From NCBI GenBank assembly GCA_019695235.1, contig JAIBAI010000016.1, positions 1 through 52,525 of the forward strand: DNA of 52,525 nucleotides, in the 5' to 3' direction. Source of the DNA: Bacteroidia bacterium. Its GTDB lineage: Bacteria; Bacteroidota; Bacteroidia; M30B66. The first letter of the stretch is position 1. Each line of letters begins with the position of its first letter. The notes below the pieces were generated by a model, which saw only the letters and a list, made by a program, of their open reading frames with translations, was not told the origin of the DNA and searched no databases. Shown piece after piece: positions 42,184-50,194 of the stretch. Position numbers and translations under genes: made by a program.

Positions 42184-42615
42184 ATGTTTTCCAGATCTAC
42201 AGAGTATGCCCTTAGGGCGGTAATGTATGTGGCAAAGCAAACAGATGCCGGGAAATATCCGGGTGTGGAAGAAATTGCAAAGGCCACAGGCTCACCTAAA
42301 TCGTTCACGGCGAAGGTGCTGCAAACCCTTTCAAGAGATGGTTCAATCATCTCCTCTTTTAAAGGACCTGGAGGTGGTTTTTTCCTGGTAAAAAATGCCG
42401 GAAAAAAGAACCTAAAGTCAATTCTCAAAGTAATGGGTGAAGAGAAGATTTTTACCAAATGCCTGTTGGGGGTGAAAAATTGCACAGACGAAAACCCATG
42501 CCCGCTTCATCAACAATACGCACCTTCACGTAATGCGATGAACCTTCTGTTTGAGAAAAGCACTATCTCAAATATGGTAGATAAGCTCGAAGGAGGAAAA
42601 GTAAGATTGCGTTAA
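42184..42615 (+). CDS. Rrf2-family iron-sulfur transcriptional regulator
   Basis: The 143-residue protein has the Rrf2 winged helix: FSRSTEYALRAVMYVAK, PGVEEIAKATGSPKSFTAKV, LQTLSRDGSIISSFKGPGGG. The cluster-binding loop carries Cys93, Cys100 and Cys106 (C-x6-C-x5-C), the three ligands of IscR/NsrR-type proteins with a slightly longer first spacing, a form common in Bacteroidota. It may sense NO (NsrR-like) or iron-sulfur status (IscR-like); the nearby nos cluster and globin favour an NO role, but no isc or suf genes are here to test the alternative. Probably autoregulated through the direct repeats upstream. Start ATG at 42184. Confidence 0.88.
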   Translation: MFSRSTEYALRAVMYVAKQTDAGKYPGVEEIAKATGSPKSFTAKVLQTLSRDGSIISSFKGPGGGFFLVKNAGKKNLKSILKVMGEEKIFTKCLLGVKNCTDENPCPLHQQYAPSRNAMNLLFEKSTISNMVDKLEGGKVRLR

Positions 42616-42630
42616 TTTGATAAGAAGGAC

Positions 42631-42667
42631 ATTGGGGTGTTTTTTTGCAATTTCCACATACCCCAAT
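42631..42667. terminator. Weak stem-loop between convergent genes
   Basis: ATTGGGG (42631-42637) pairs with CCCCAAT (42661-42667) around a long 23-base loop that contains a T run. It separates the Rrf2 gene from the convergent T9SS protease gene. The stem is short, so its role as a terminator is uncertain. Confidence 0.3.
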
Positions 42668-42668
42668 T

Positions 42669-44840
42669 TCAATTCACCAAAAACTTCCCGGTTTGAATGC
42701 GCGTTCCTGAAACGTAGCTAACAAGATACAAGCCTGGAGAAAAGCTGCTTAGATCAAGCTGAACCTGGTCGGCAGTAATTAGAAGGGTTTTAACTATTCG
42801 GCCACTGAGTTCACGAATAATAATTTGCCTTTGCATCACAGGGCCTTTAAAAAATATTTTGGCTTCGTTTTTTGCAGGTATTGGGAAAATTGTCATCCCA
42901 TCAAGGGGGGCAACATCTCCTGTAAGCAACAGTGAGTCAACACAAAAATTCACTTGCTGTTCATTGCCAAACGGGCCGCCGGTGGCAATTATCTGGTCAA
43001 AAGGGTCGCTCAGGTAATAGGCCCCATTACCATGATTACAGCAAATGCCGTTCCCGCCCTGATCTTGCATAACTATGGTGTAACATCCCGGCGGCAAACA
43101 GAAGTAAAAGTTAAATTCTGCTTCATCACCTAAACTTGCAACAGGTAATTCGCGGAGCACTTGTTGATTGTTGTTCAGCAAACGGAAGGATGTTTCATTA
43201 GAACGCTCATCAGTGAAAATTGAAAATTTATAAGTATATCCTTGCGTTACACGAATACGCTTCACCAATGTGTCATTTTCAGCCCGGCTGTCAGGCCCCG
43301 GTTGTGTGCTACTGAGCCAAACCTTTAGCGTGAAATCACCTGAACCCTGCGGCGCTGCAATCGAAATATTTCTCGTACCTAAAGGTGCTAAAGGTGCAGA
43401 AATACTAAGTGTTTGTATGGCTCCTTGGTTATATTGGTATTGTATTTCAGCATTTTGAACGCTATTCAAACCCATATTTTTTATTTCAACAAGCGGGCTT
43501 ACCTCATGCTCCCCACAAATTTCATCCGGAAGACTTGTTACCTGAACAAGCCGTAAATCAATATTTTGTCTGCTAAAACTATAAGACATCCCACTTAAAG
43601 TATCTGAAGCCTGCAGTTGAGGGTCTAACCAGTCGTGAAGACGTTCTGAAGCATTATTGCCCAGCCACGATAAAGAGAACTTCCCGTAATAATCATCTTC
43701 CGGAAAACTGCAATCAGCATAGCCACCATATAACTGACCAATAATAAGCTTCTCCGGGTTAAAGAGGGGAGAACCTGAGGAACCCGATTCAGTTGTACCG
43801 GATTCATAGTGAAGTATTTCCCAACACATTGCACCCAGATATGGCGCTGTACCTGCCGGATGATTGTCTGATGAGATTTTCTTGATATCACCTTCAGGGT
43901 GGTGAATTACAGTGGTATGTGTGGGAACAGTACCAGATTTATCCCAGCCAGACAAAAAGGTATTAAAATTCTCCGGAGGGCGATTCAGCTCGGCAAGACA
44001 GAAATCAGTTCCCGGGCTGGTAGCCCGCACCTTACAGCCCTGTATAACCTGATCAAGCGGACCATCCTGATTAGAGCAACCCGGGCTTTGGTAATTAAAC
44101 ATAAACAAATCAGTACTTGCAGGGTTGCAGTGTGCCGCCGTTAAAATGTACGGAGTGCCATCACGGGAGCTGTTATTTATCAATGTACCGGTGCAAAATC
44201 TTGAATTTGTTGAAGTTAACATTAAAACAACTGCCGAAGCCTGTGCAGCCCAATCAGCTCCCTGCGGACAATTGACATTAACATTACAAGCACCGCTTTC
44301 CTGGTAGTCACGCAATACTTTCCAGAAGTCTTTGGTGCCATGCACTATCCAATCAATATGAATTGCTGCTGTGTCATCAAGTGTTCCATTGTATTCAAGC
44401 ACTATCTCTTCGCCTGAAATAGGAATGCTTGCACCTTGTCCGTTTTCAATAAATTCAATTCTATGGAGTTGCGAACCATCCGGAGCATAAGCATAGAGTG
44501 CAGAATTTTCAGCGGATGACAATCCGGAAAAAATTAGATTCAGGTGTGTTGCGCCCCTGGAGCGAATACGAAGTAGGCTTGCAACAGAACCATCCGGGTT
44601 CTTAAAGCGCAAGCCAAGTTTTTTGAGATTGAGGTCTTGCCCAACCGGAATGCCTACCTGATAAACTTTGAGCTCAGGTGCAGGCGTTTCATTACTTGCT
44701 TGCACCAGGTGTGCGGGTAATTCAAATACCGGAATCCGGGAGAGGGGAAGCCGGTTGTAATACAAGGGAAAGCCTGTTTGAGAAAAGCCAACCTGCAGGC
44801 TAAAAACATAGAAAAGTAAAAAGTAGAACTTGTTTCTCAC
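42669..44840 (-). CDS. Secreted trypsin-like serine protease with T9SS type A sorting domain
   Basis: The 723-residue protein starts at GTG (44838-44840) with a Sec signal MRNKFYFLLFYVFSLQVGFS. A pro-region to about 185 is followed by a lysyl-endopeptidase-like S1 domain with the full triad: His237 in ILTAAHC, Asp279 in PGTDFCLAEL and Ser355 in GSSGSPLF. Paired cysteines (ESGACNVNVNCPQGADW, SRFCTG, QSPGCSN) fit the disulfides of this family. Further domains include a CARDB-like beta-sandwich (DEICGEHEVSPLVEIKNMGL) and a segment with CLPPGCYTIVMQDQGGNGIC. The C-terminal GMTIFPIPAKNEAKIFFK to SPGLYLVSYVSG is a T9SS type A sorting domain. It is likely exported to the surface or medium to cut proteins, possibly after Lys. 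Confidence 0.92.
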   Translation of the reverse strand: MRNKFYFLLFYVFSLQVGFSQTGFPLYYNRLPLSRIPVFELPAHLVQASNETPAPELKVYQVGIPVGQDLNLKKLGLRFKNPDGSVASLLRIRSRGATHLNLIFSGLSSAENSALYAYAPDGSQLHRIEFIENGQGASIPISGEEIVLEYNGTLDDTAAIHIDWIVHGTKDFWKVLRDYQESGACNVNVNCPQGADWAAQASAVVLMLTSTNSRFCTGTLINNSSRDGTPYILTAAHCNPASTDLFMFNYQSPGCSNQDGPLDQVIQGCKVRATSPGTDFCLAELNRPPENFNTFLSGWDKSGTVPTHTTVIHHPEGDIKKISSDNHPAGTAPYLGAMCWEILHYESGTTESGSSGSPLFNPEKLIIGQLYGGYADCSFPEDDYYGKFSLSWLGNNASERLHDWLDPQLQASDTLSGMSYSFSRQNIDLRLVQVTSLPDEICGEHEVSPLVEIKNMGLNSVQNAEIQYQYNQGAIQTLSISAPLAPLGTRNISIAAPQGSGDFTLKVWLSSTQPGPDSRAENDTLVKRIRVTQGYTYKFSIFTDERSNETSFRLLNNNQQVLRELPVASLGDEAEFNFYFCLPPGCYTIVMQDQGGNGICCNHGNGAYYLSDPFDQIIATGGPFGNEQQVNFCVDSLLLTGDVAPLDGMTIFPIPAKNEAKIFFKGPVMQRQIIIRELSGRIVKTLLITADQVQLDLSSFSPGLYLVSYVSGTRIQTGKFLVN

Positions 44841-44910
44841 GCTGATGCAATGATAATCAATGCCAGCATAGATGCCATACCTTCTTGTACTGTAATTTGA
44901 GCATCCTGTT

Positions 44911-44918
44911 TATTTTTG
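44911..44918 (+). promoter_or_regulatory. -7 promoter element TATTTTTG placed for a leaderless mRNA
   Basis: Exact TAnnTTTG match ending 5 bases before the A of the FMN reductase ATG. By the spacing seen at the SRP RNA, transcription would start on that A. TTG at 44885-44887, 23 bases upstream, could serve as -33. Confidence 0.6.
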
Positions 44919-44922
44919 CCGG

Positions 44923-45444
44923 ATGATATATGTAATATCGGCTACAACGCGTCATGGAAGTTTTTCTTTAAAGGTTGCCGAGAAGTATGTGCAAATATTA
45001 ACAGAATCAGGTCAGCAGGCCGAATTATGCAGCCTTGATAGCATGCCATTGGCAGAATACAATGACCAGGTTTACCGGAAAGGCGAAAATACACTTCGCA
45101 ATTACGCACACAGGATATTTCTGGCAGCCGAACGCTTTGTGATTGTAGCGCCAGAGTATAATGGGAGCTTCCCGGGAGTAATGAAAGTTTTACTTGATGT
45201 ATGCGAACCGGATATTTTCCTTGGAAAGAAATTTGCGTTGGTTGGAGTGTCATCCGGCAGGGCAGGAAATCTGCGAGGCCTTGACCATTTAACGGATATT
45301 CTGCATTTTCTACGGGCAGAAGTTTACTCTCTTAAACAGCCTGTCTCCAGAATCAGACAATTAACCAATCAGGAAAAAGAACTGGTTGACGATGAAACCA
45401 TCCGTGTGTTATCAGCACAATGTGCCGGGTTTTTGAAATTTTAA
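44923..45444 (+). CDS. NADPH-dependent FMN reductase
   Basis: The 173-residue flavodoxin-like protein has VISATTRHGSFSLKVAEKY (the FMN phosphate loop, more usually GSxRxxS), the APEYNGSFPGVMKVLLD block that binds the FMN ring, and LVGVSSGRAGNLRGLDHL. It transfers electrons from NAD(P)H to flavins, quinones or azo compounds. It is monocistronic; its stop falls in an AT-rich palindrome (45430-45455). The ATG at 44923 lies directly after a -7 element, so the mRNA may be leaderless. Start choice is firm because an upstream start would precede the promoter. Confidence 0.9.
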   Translation: MIYVISATTRHGSFSLKVAEKYVQILTESGQQAELCSLDSMPLAEYNDQVYRKGENTLRNYAHRIFLAAERFVIVAPEYNGSFPGVMKVLLDVCEPDIFLGKKFALVGVSSGRAGNLRGLDHLTDILHFLRAEVYSLKQPVSRIRQLTNQEKELVDDETIRVLSAQCAGFLKF

Positions 45445-45455
45445 AATTTCAAAAA
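45430..45455. repeat. AT-rich 26-bp perfect palindrome at the convergent gene ends
   Basis: The arms 45430-45442 and 45443-45455 (TTTTTGAAATTTT and its complement) are perfect. The palindrome includes the stop codon of the FMN reductase gene and ends 55 bases before the convergent phospholipase stop. It could form a weak terminator hairpin or a cruciform; the low GC content argues against strong termination. Confidence 0.4.
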
Positions 45456-45510
45456 AATATTTGTGTGGGTACTTTTGTCAGCACTTACAAGGTGGAAACC
45501 GGGAAATACA

Positions 45511-46491
45511 TCAGTCACAGATGCGTCCTTTTACCTTTCCTTGTTCAAATATTTTTTCCTCTTCAATTAACTCCTGCTCCGTTTGTGGACTTATTTTTCG
45601 GTGCAGAAAACGTGAAAGGTCAGGCTGGCCGGCATTCACCCAGGCAGTAAACCACAGGCTACCGGCACCTATGATGGCTGCCCGCATGCGGCGTTCAACC
45701 ATACCATCGAGCATTTTATTGTATTCAGTTGAATAGTCTTCGCTATATACACGCATTACCGAAGCACCCCGGTTTTCATAACTGTATTTTCTATCGGATG
45801 AAAAGCGTTGGTTAAGCTCGGCTTCAAAAAGCAATACCGAATCTTTGGCTGCAAAACTTTCACCAACCACTTTCCATGCGTAGGAGAGCGGGTCGGCGAT
45901 ATAACGTGCTTTGCCAACAAAGAAATCATAATTTTCGCTAAACAGTTCAGGAAGCCTTGACTCCCAGAAAGCATGAATGCCACGCTGATTGGTCAACTGC
46001 CCGTTGTAATTCTTGGTGGTGTGTAAAGGCACATGGGCATCAGCAACATAATGACCAAGGTCAGATGAAAGGCGAAGTATCCGGTCAAAATCTTCATCAC
46101 GAAAGGCTTTTGTTAATCGGCGTACCATTACATCAATATGCCAGGGCACGATTCCGTGCGCCTTTAAAGTGTCTTCTGAGTATTTTTTAACGGCATCATC
46201 CCATTTCTTAGGAATTGAATCTAAAGGGGAAACCCCATACCTGTCAAGGTCAATAAAATGGCGCTCGGCTTCACCGTTAACGGCATATCTTCGTTTGTCA
46301 GGGTCAACTGCGTGTTCTGTAATGAATTCAATGTTTTCCTTATAGAAACCAATCAAATCTTCCGGCAATGTAAATACAGCAATCCGGTTAATCTGCTTGT
46401 GTGCAAAAAAGCCCCATGAATGCAGCAAAGGCAGTCCGGCAGCAAACAGACCCAGTACAATAAGAAATGAAATGAACAGCTTATGACGCAT
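45511..46491 (-). CDS. Zinc-dependent phospholipase C/S1-P1 nuclease-superfamily protein
   Basis: I start at the ATG at 46489-46491 rather than an in-frame TTG 6 bases upstream; 326 residues. A Sec signal (MRHKLFISFLIVLGLFAAGL) is cut before Trp26, so the mature N-terminus would be Trp-Gly, as in zinc phospholipases C and S1/P1 nucleases where the N-terminal Trp binds zinc. Further ligands are seen in HKQINRIAVF, a RHFIDLD segment, and LGHYVADAHVPLHTTKNYNG with several His and Asp, then GIHAFWESRL. The enzyme cuts phosphodiesters, either phospholipids or nucleic acids; the sequence alone does not decide. It is 42 bases after comB on the same strand. Confidence 0.88.
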   Translation of the reverse strand: MRHKLFISFLIVLGLFAAGLPLLHSWGFFAHKQINRIAVFTLPEDLIGFYKENIEFITEHAVDPDKRRYAVNGEAERHFIDLDRYGVSPLDSIPKKWDDAVKKYSEDTLKAHGIVPWHIDVMVRRLTKAFRDEDFDRILRLSSDLGHYVADAHVPLHTTKNYNGQLTNQRGIHAFWESRLPELFSENYDFFVGKARYIADPLSYAWKVVGESFAAKDSVLLFEAELNQRFSSDRKYSYENRGASVMRVYSEDYSTEYNKMLDGMVERRMRAAIIGAGSLWFTAWVNAGQPDLSRFLHRKISPQTEQELIEEEKIFEQGKVKGRICD

Positions 46492-46539
46492 TCTCAAAAA
46501 TAAGAAAAAAGCCTAAGCGACAGACAGGGTTGCTGCAAA

Positions 46540-47295
46540 TCAATTGTTACGACCCCAGCTTATCCCATGCACTTCCGGTTGCATGTCAATAAGGCCTTCT
46601 CCTTTAAATACCGGTATCACAGCGGTGTAGTCAAGCTGCAAACAAAAACGGATGTCGTCTTCAAGGTGTAAGTTTTGCAGGCGTTTCCGGTGAGATGAAT
46701 TTTCAAGGAAGCCGAACAGGTCATTACCGCCCAACTGGTACAGGTGTGCAGCCGAGATACTTGCATCACAATGGGTGTAAAATGCACCGCTTTCAATAAG
46801 GTTCTTTGAAAGTGCACCTGCAAAAAGGGTGTCTTCCATATTGTATCGGTTTTTCCAGCCGGCACAAAGAATCACTACTTTTTTATTCTGATGAATTAGC
46901 CAGTTGCTCAATGCAGAAAGATTCAGAAATGAGCCAATTACAATGGTAGCCGCCTTCTTTGCTGCTTCAATTGCCTGTGTGCCATTGGTGGTACTGATGG
47001 CAATGGTCTTCCCCTGAATTTCGGGAGTGATAAAACTCAAAGGCGAATTTCCAAAATCAAAGCCATCCTGCTTGATAGCATCCCGCTCGCAGGCAACTAA
47101 AAAGCCACGTGATTTATATGCCTTAGCTTCTTCAATTCCGGCAACAGGTACCATCATTTTCACTCCATGATGAATAGCCGTGCAAATTGCCGAAGTAGCT
47201 CTTAGTACATCTACAATAACGACAATTGCTTCCGGATCATGGTATAGATCGTATAGGGCTGGACTGTAGCAGGTTTGAACCTCAGGTTTGTTCAT
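46540..47295 (-). CDS. comB: 2-phosphosulfolactate phosphatase (ComB family)
   Basis: The 251-residue protein has the ComB signatures: VVIVDVLRATSAICTAIHHG near the N-terminus, FDFGNSPLSF, AISTTNGTQAIEAAK and CAGWKNRYNMEDTLFAGAL. Family knowledge: ComB removes phosphate from 2-phosphosulfolactate in coenzyme M synthesis in methanogens, and many bacteria keep a homologue, sometimes in sulfolactate metabolism. No comA or other sulfonate gene is nearby, so the substrate here is uncertain. The ATG at 47293-47295 is 6 bases after the gcvT stop, so the two form an operon. No signal peptide is present. Confidence 0.9.
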   Translation of the reverse strand: MNKPEVQTCYSPALYDLYHDPEAIVVIVDVLRATSAICTAIHHGVKMMVPVAGIEEAKAYKSRGFLVACERDAIKQDGFDFGNSPLSFITPEIQGKTIAISTTNGTQAIEAAKKAATIVIGSFLNLSALSNWLIHQNKKVVILCAGWKNRYNMEDTLFAGALSKNLIESGAFYTHCDASISAAHLYQLGGNDLFGFLENSSHRKRLQNLHLEDDIRFCLQLDYTAVIPVFKGEGLIDMQPEVHGISWGRNN

Positions 47296-47301
47296 ACTTG
47301 T

Positions 47302-48402
47302 TTATCCGGCTTTATAAAATGGCAATTTAACCACCTGTGCTTTTAGAAGCTTTTCACGTACTTCAATGAAAATTTCGGTTCCAACGGCAGCCAATGTAGC
47401 TGGAACATAAGCCAGGCCGATTGCTTTTTTTAAGCTGGGCGACATAGTACCGCTTGTTACACGACCAATGACATTATGTGCGGCATCACATACCTGATAG
47501 CCTTGCCTTGGCACGCCCTTGTCAAGCAGTTCGAAACCTACCAGGCGTTTTGCAATACCTGCCTTTTTTTGGTCCTCTAATATTTGCTTGCTTATGAAAT
47601 CCTTGTTGAATTTAGTAATCCATCCCAGACCGGCTTCTAATGGAGATGTTGTGTCATCAATATCATTGCCATACAGGCAAAAGCCCATCTCCAGTCGAAG
47701 CGTGTCTCTGCTTGCCAGTCCTACCGGTTCAATGCCAAAAGAAGCTCCGGCATCAAAAATGGCATTCCAAACCTTTTCAGCATGCTCAGCTTTAAAGTAA
47801 ACCTCAAAGCCACCTGCTCCGGTGTAACCTGTGGCTGATATTAACACGTTGTCAATTCCGGCAAATTGCCCAACTGCAAAGGTATAATATGCCATTTCCG
47901 ACAGGTTTAAATCCGTTAGTTTTTGAAGAATTTCGGATGCCTTTGGCCCCTGTACGGCAAGTAAAGCAGTTTGGTCTGAAATGTTTTCGGCGTCCACTCC
48001 CCAGCGATCATGCTTTTTTATCCAATCCCAGTCTTTCTCAATATTAGAAGCATTTACAACCAACATGTATTGGTCTTCACGGATGCGGTAAACCAAAAGA
48101 TCATCAACAATACCGCCCTGTTGGTTGGGCATGCAAGAGTATTGCACCTTACCGTCAGTAAGAACAGAGGCATCGTTGCTTGTCACCAACTGGATAAGAT
48201 CAAGTGCATGGGGGCCACGTAAAATAAACTCGCCCATGTGTGAAACATCAAACACACCCGCTTTCGAACGTACACACTCATGTTCCTGGATTACGCCGGC
48301 ATAGGTGATGGGCATGTCGTATCCTGCAAAGGGCAACATACGGGCACCAAGGTTGATGTGAATCTGATGAAATGGGGTTTGTTTAACAACTGTAGCTTCC
48401 AT
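47302..48402 (-). CDS. gcvT: Glycine cleavage system aminomethyltransferase (T protein)
   Basis: The 366-residue protein has the folate-binding GcvT domain and the C-terminal barrel: [43 protein letters not shown]-like [66 protein letters not shown] and [11 protein letters not shown]. It transfers the methylene group from the lipoyl H protein to tetrahydrofolate and releases ammonia. No gcvH or gcvP is in the window, as is common in Bacteroidota where the gcv genes are scattered. I see no glycine riboswitch in the 50-base gap upstream. It is followed by comB after 6 bases. Start ATG at 48400-48402. Confidence 0.97.
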   Translation of the reverse strand: MEATVVKQTPFHQIHINLGARMLPFAGYDMPITYAGVIQEHECVRSKAGVFDVSHMGEFILRGPHALDLIQLVTSNDASVLTDGKVQYSCMPNQQGGIVDDLLVYRIREDQYMLVVNASNIEKDWDWIKKHDRWGVDAENISDQTALLAVQGPKASEILQKLTDLNLSEMAYYTFAVGQFAGIDNVLISATGYTGAGGFEVYFKAEHAEKVWNAIFDAGASFGIEPVGLASRDTLRLEMGFCLYGNDIDDTTSPLEAGLGWITKFNKDFISKQILEDQKKAGIAKRLVGFELLDKGVPRQGYQVCDAAHNVIGRVTSGTMSPSLKKAIGLAYVPATLAAVGTEIFIEVREKLLKAQVVKLPFYKAG

Positions 48403-48452
48403 GAAGTTGATGATTTTTAGAGGTGCAAAGGAAAGAAATTTAGACCAATTGC

Positions 48453-49385
48453 CTAAGCGGTGTGGTCATTAGGATTGCTGCCTTTCAAAATACCCATCAT
48501 TTGCTGGAAATTTCTTTGCATACTTTCAGCTGAACCATCGAGAAATATTACGTTACCCGTGCCATTCTCTGCGAAATGTTTGATGGCCTCTGTCCACATT
48601 GTAAATAAAATAACCGAAGTATCCATATCTGCCTGTTGCATTTCACGGGCAGCCTGCGACATACCCTTGGCAACCTCTTCACGAAACAATGCAACCCCTT
48701 GCCCGCGTAACTGCGCCGCCTGACGTTCGGCTTCAGCCGCAATTTTAATAGCATTGCCTTCCGCCTCGGCTGCTTTGGTCTTGGTAATCAGTAAAGCCTG
48801 GCCTTCATTCTCAGCAGCCGCTTTCAGGTTGTTTGATGCCACAACCTGCGACATTGATTTCATAATTGCTTCGTCAAAGGTGATATCATTAATCTGTAAG
48901 TCAATCAAGTGATAACCCCAACCGTCAAGGGTATGGTCAATTTGGTCTTTTACATCTTCAACGATTTCCCGGCGAAGCCCCAAAACCTCACTTTGCTTTT
49001 TTGAGGCAACATACGCCCTGATAGAACCTTCGATGGTGCGGACCAATGCCTGCATAAGGTTTTTGTCGTCAATAAATTTAAAAGCTACATTCTTAATCGT
49101 TTCTTCGCCCTGACTATGCACAGAAAACAGCAGCATTGATTTAAAGTAAACATTTGCTTGGTCAATAGTAACTGCCTGAAATTCAAGCTCTACCGAACGG
49201 TTCTGAATTGAAATTCTTTTGAATACACGTTCAATCAGCGGAATTTTTACATTCAATCCAGGATTCAGCATACGGTTGTATTTTCCGAATATGGTTGTTA
49301 CGGCAACTGTTCCTTGTTGAACGGTCGTAAATGAGATGAGCACCAGAAATAGTGCAACTAAAAGAATAATGTACAATGTAGGCAT
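48453..49385 (-). CDS. SPFH/Band 7 (stomatin/prohibitin) family membrane protein
   Basis: The 310-residue protein has one N-terminal membrane segment ([19 protein letters not shown]), then an SPFH domain ([60 protein letters not shown]) and a long Ala/Glu-rich coiled coil ([20 protein letters not shown] to [13 protein letters not shown]). It resembles the HflC/QmcA/stomatin group that forms large membrane rings and organises microdomains or controls proteases. No NfeD or HflK partner is adjacent. It is monocistronic, divergent from the yjdM-like gene across 207 bases. Start ATG at 49383-49385. Confidence 0.92.
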   Translation of the reverse strand: MPTLYIILLVALFLVLISFTTVQQGTVAVTTIFGKYNRMLNPGLNVKIPLIERVFKRISIQNRSVELEFQAVTIDQANVYFKSMLLFSVHSQGEETIKNVAFKFIDDKNLMQALVRTIEGSIRAYVASKKQSEVLGLRREIVEDVKDQIDHTLDGWGYHLIDLQINDITFDEAIMKSMSQVVASNNLKAAAENEGQALLITKTKAAEAEGNAIKIAAEAERQAAQLRGQGVALFREEVAKGMSQAAREMQQADMDTSVILFTMWTEAIKHFAENGTGNVIFLDGSAESMQRNFQQMMGILKGSNPNDHTA

Positions 49386-49565
49386 TAGCTATTTTTATTT
49401 TTCTCAAAAATCGGAAATTTCTTGTTGCATGGAGTTATTTCTTCGTGCATTGAGCAAAATATTTCATCAAATGTTGAGATACATAAGGTGCTAAAGTATC
49501 GGGAACTGTCAACACCGACGCATTATAGATAGGTCTTGCCTCCATAATCAGCAGATTTTATTTGC

Positions 49566-49573
49566 TACTTTTG
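49566..49573 (+). promoter_or_regulatory. -7 promoter element TACTTTTG for the YjdM/PhnA gene
   Basis: Exact TAnnTTTG match. Predicted start near 49578, 15 bases before the ATG at 49593. A TTG at 49536-49538 is 27 bases upstream, longer than usual for -33. Confidence 0.6.
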
Positions 49574-49592
49574 AAGCGCCAAATTTCAAGCA

Positions 49593-49937
49593 ATGAGTAA
49601 AAGTATGAATTGTCCGGAATGTGAATCTGAATTTACCTATCCCGATAATGGCAAGATGGTTTGTTCGCAGTGTTTTTTTGAATGGCAAGCGGATATTGGT
49701 GCTCTTGCCGACGGTACTGGTGAAAAGGTGCTTGACGCCTTTGGCAACGAACTGGTTTCAGGCAACACAGTTGTAGTAATAAAAGACCTTCCTGTTAAAG
49801 GGGCACCCAAACCTGTGAAGGCTGGTACTAAGGTGAAGAATATCCGTATTAACAGCAGTTCAGACCATAATATTGATTGTAAGATAGATGGTTTTGGTGC
49901 AATGGCCTTAAAGTCTGAATTTGTAAAGAAGGCATAG
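49593..49937 (+). CDS. yjdM: YjdM/PhnA-family zinc-ribbon protein
   Basis: The 114-residue protein has an N-terminal zinc ribbon with MNCPECESEFTYPDNGKMVC and the next CxxC (SQCFFEW), and a C-terminal PhnA domain with DAFGNELVSGNTVVVIKDLP, VKAGTKVKNIRI and DCKIDGFGAMALKSEFVKK. The family was once linked to alkylphosphonate use, but its role is unproved. It is monocistronic. The 257 bases between it and the convergent subtilase gene (49938-50194) contain no open frame I would support, and I see no strong terminator there. Confidence 0.92.
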   Translation: MSKSMNCPECESEFTYPDNGKMVCSQCFFEWQADIGALADGTGEKVLDAFGNELVSGNTVVVIKDLPVKGAPKPVKAGTKVKNIRINSSSDHNIDCKIDGFGAMALKSEFVKKA

Positions 49938-50194
49938 CTGTACTAAACAGATAAACAAAAACAAAGCTTTCACCCTGCAAGAGCCGGGTACTACCTGCTT
50001 TCAGAGGTTTTCAACTGCCTTGTTCAAACTTACATGTTTAAACCGGTTTAGCAGTTTTGAACCAATAATTAGCCTTTGTAACTTGAACACGGGGCAGCGG
50101 GTGCTGTCCCCGGGCAGAAACATCACCCCGAAAATTCGTAAGTGTTTGATAATTAATATGTTAACACCAAACAAGCCTGCTGAAAATTTCACCC

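Noticed and set aside
49938-50194. Small open frames in the gap before the subtilase gene
   Set aside because: They lack a promoter, a recognisable start context and any family likeness; the gap also shows no repeat or strong hairpin.
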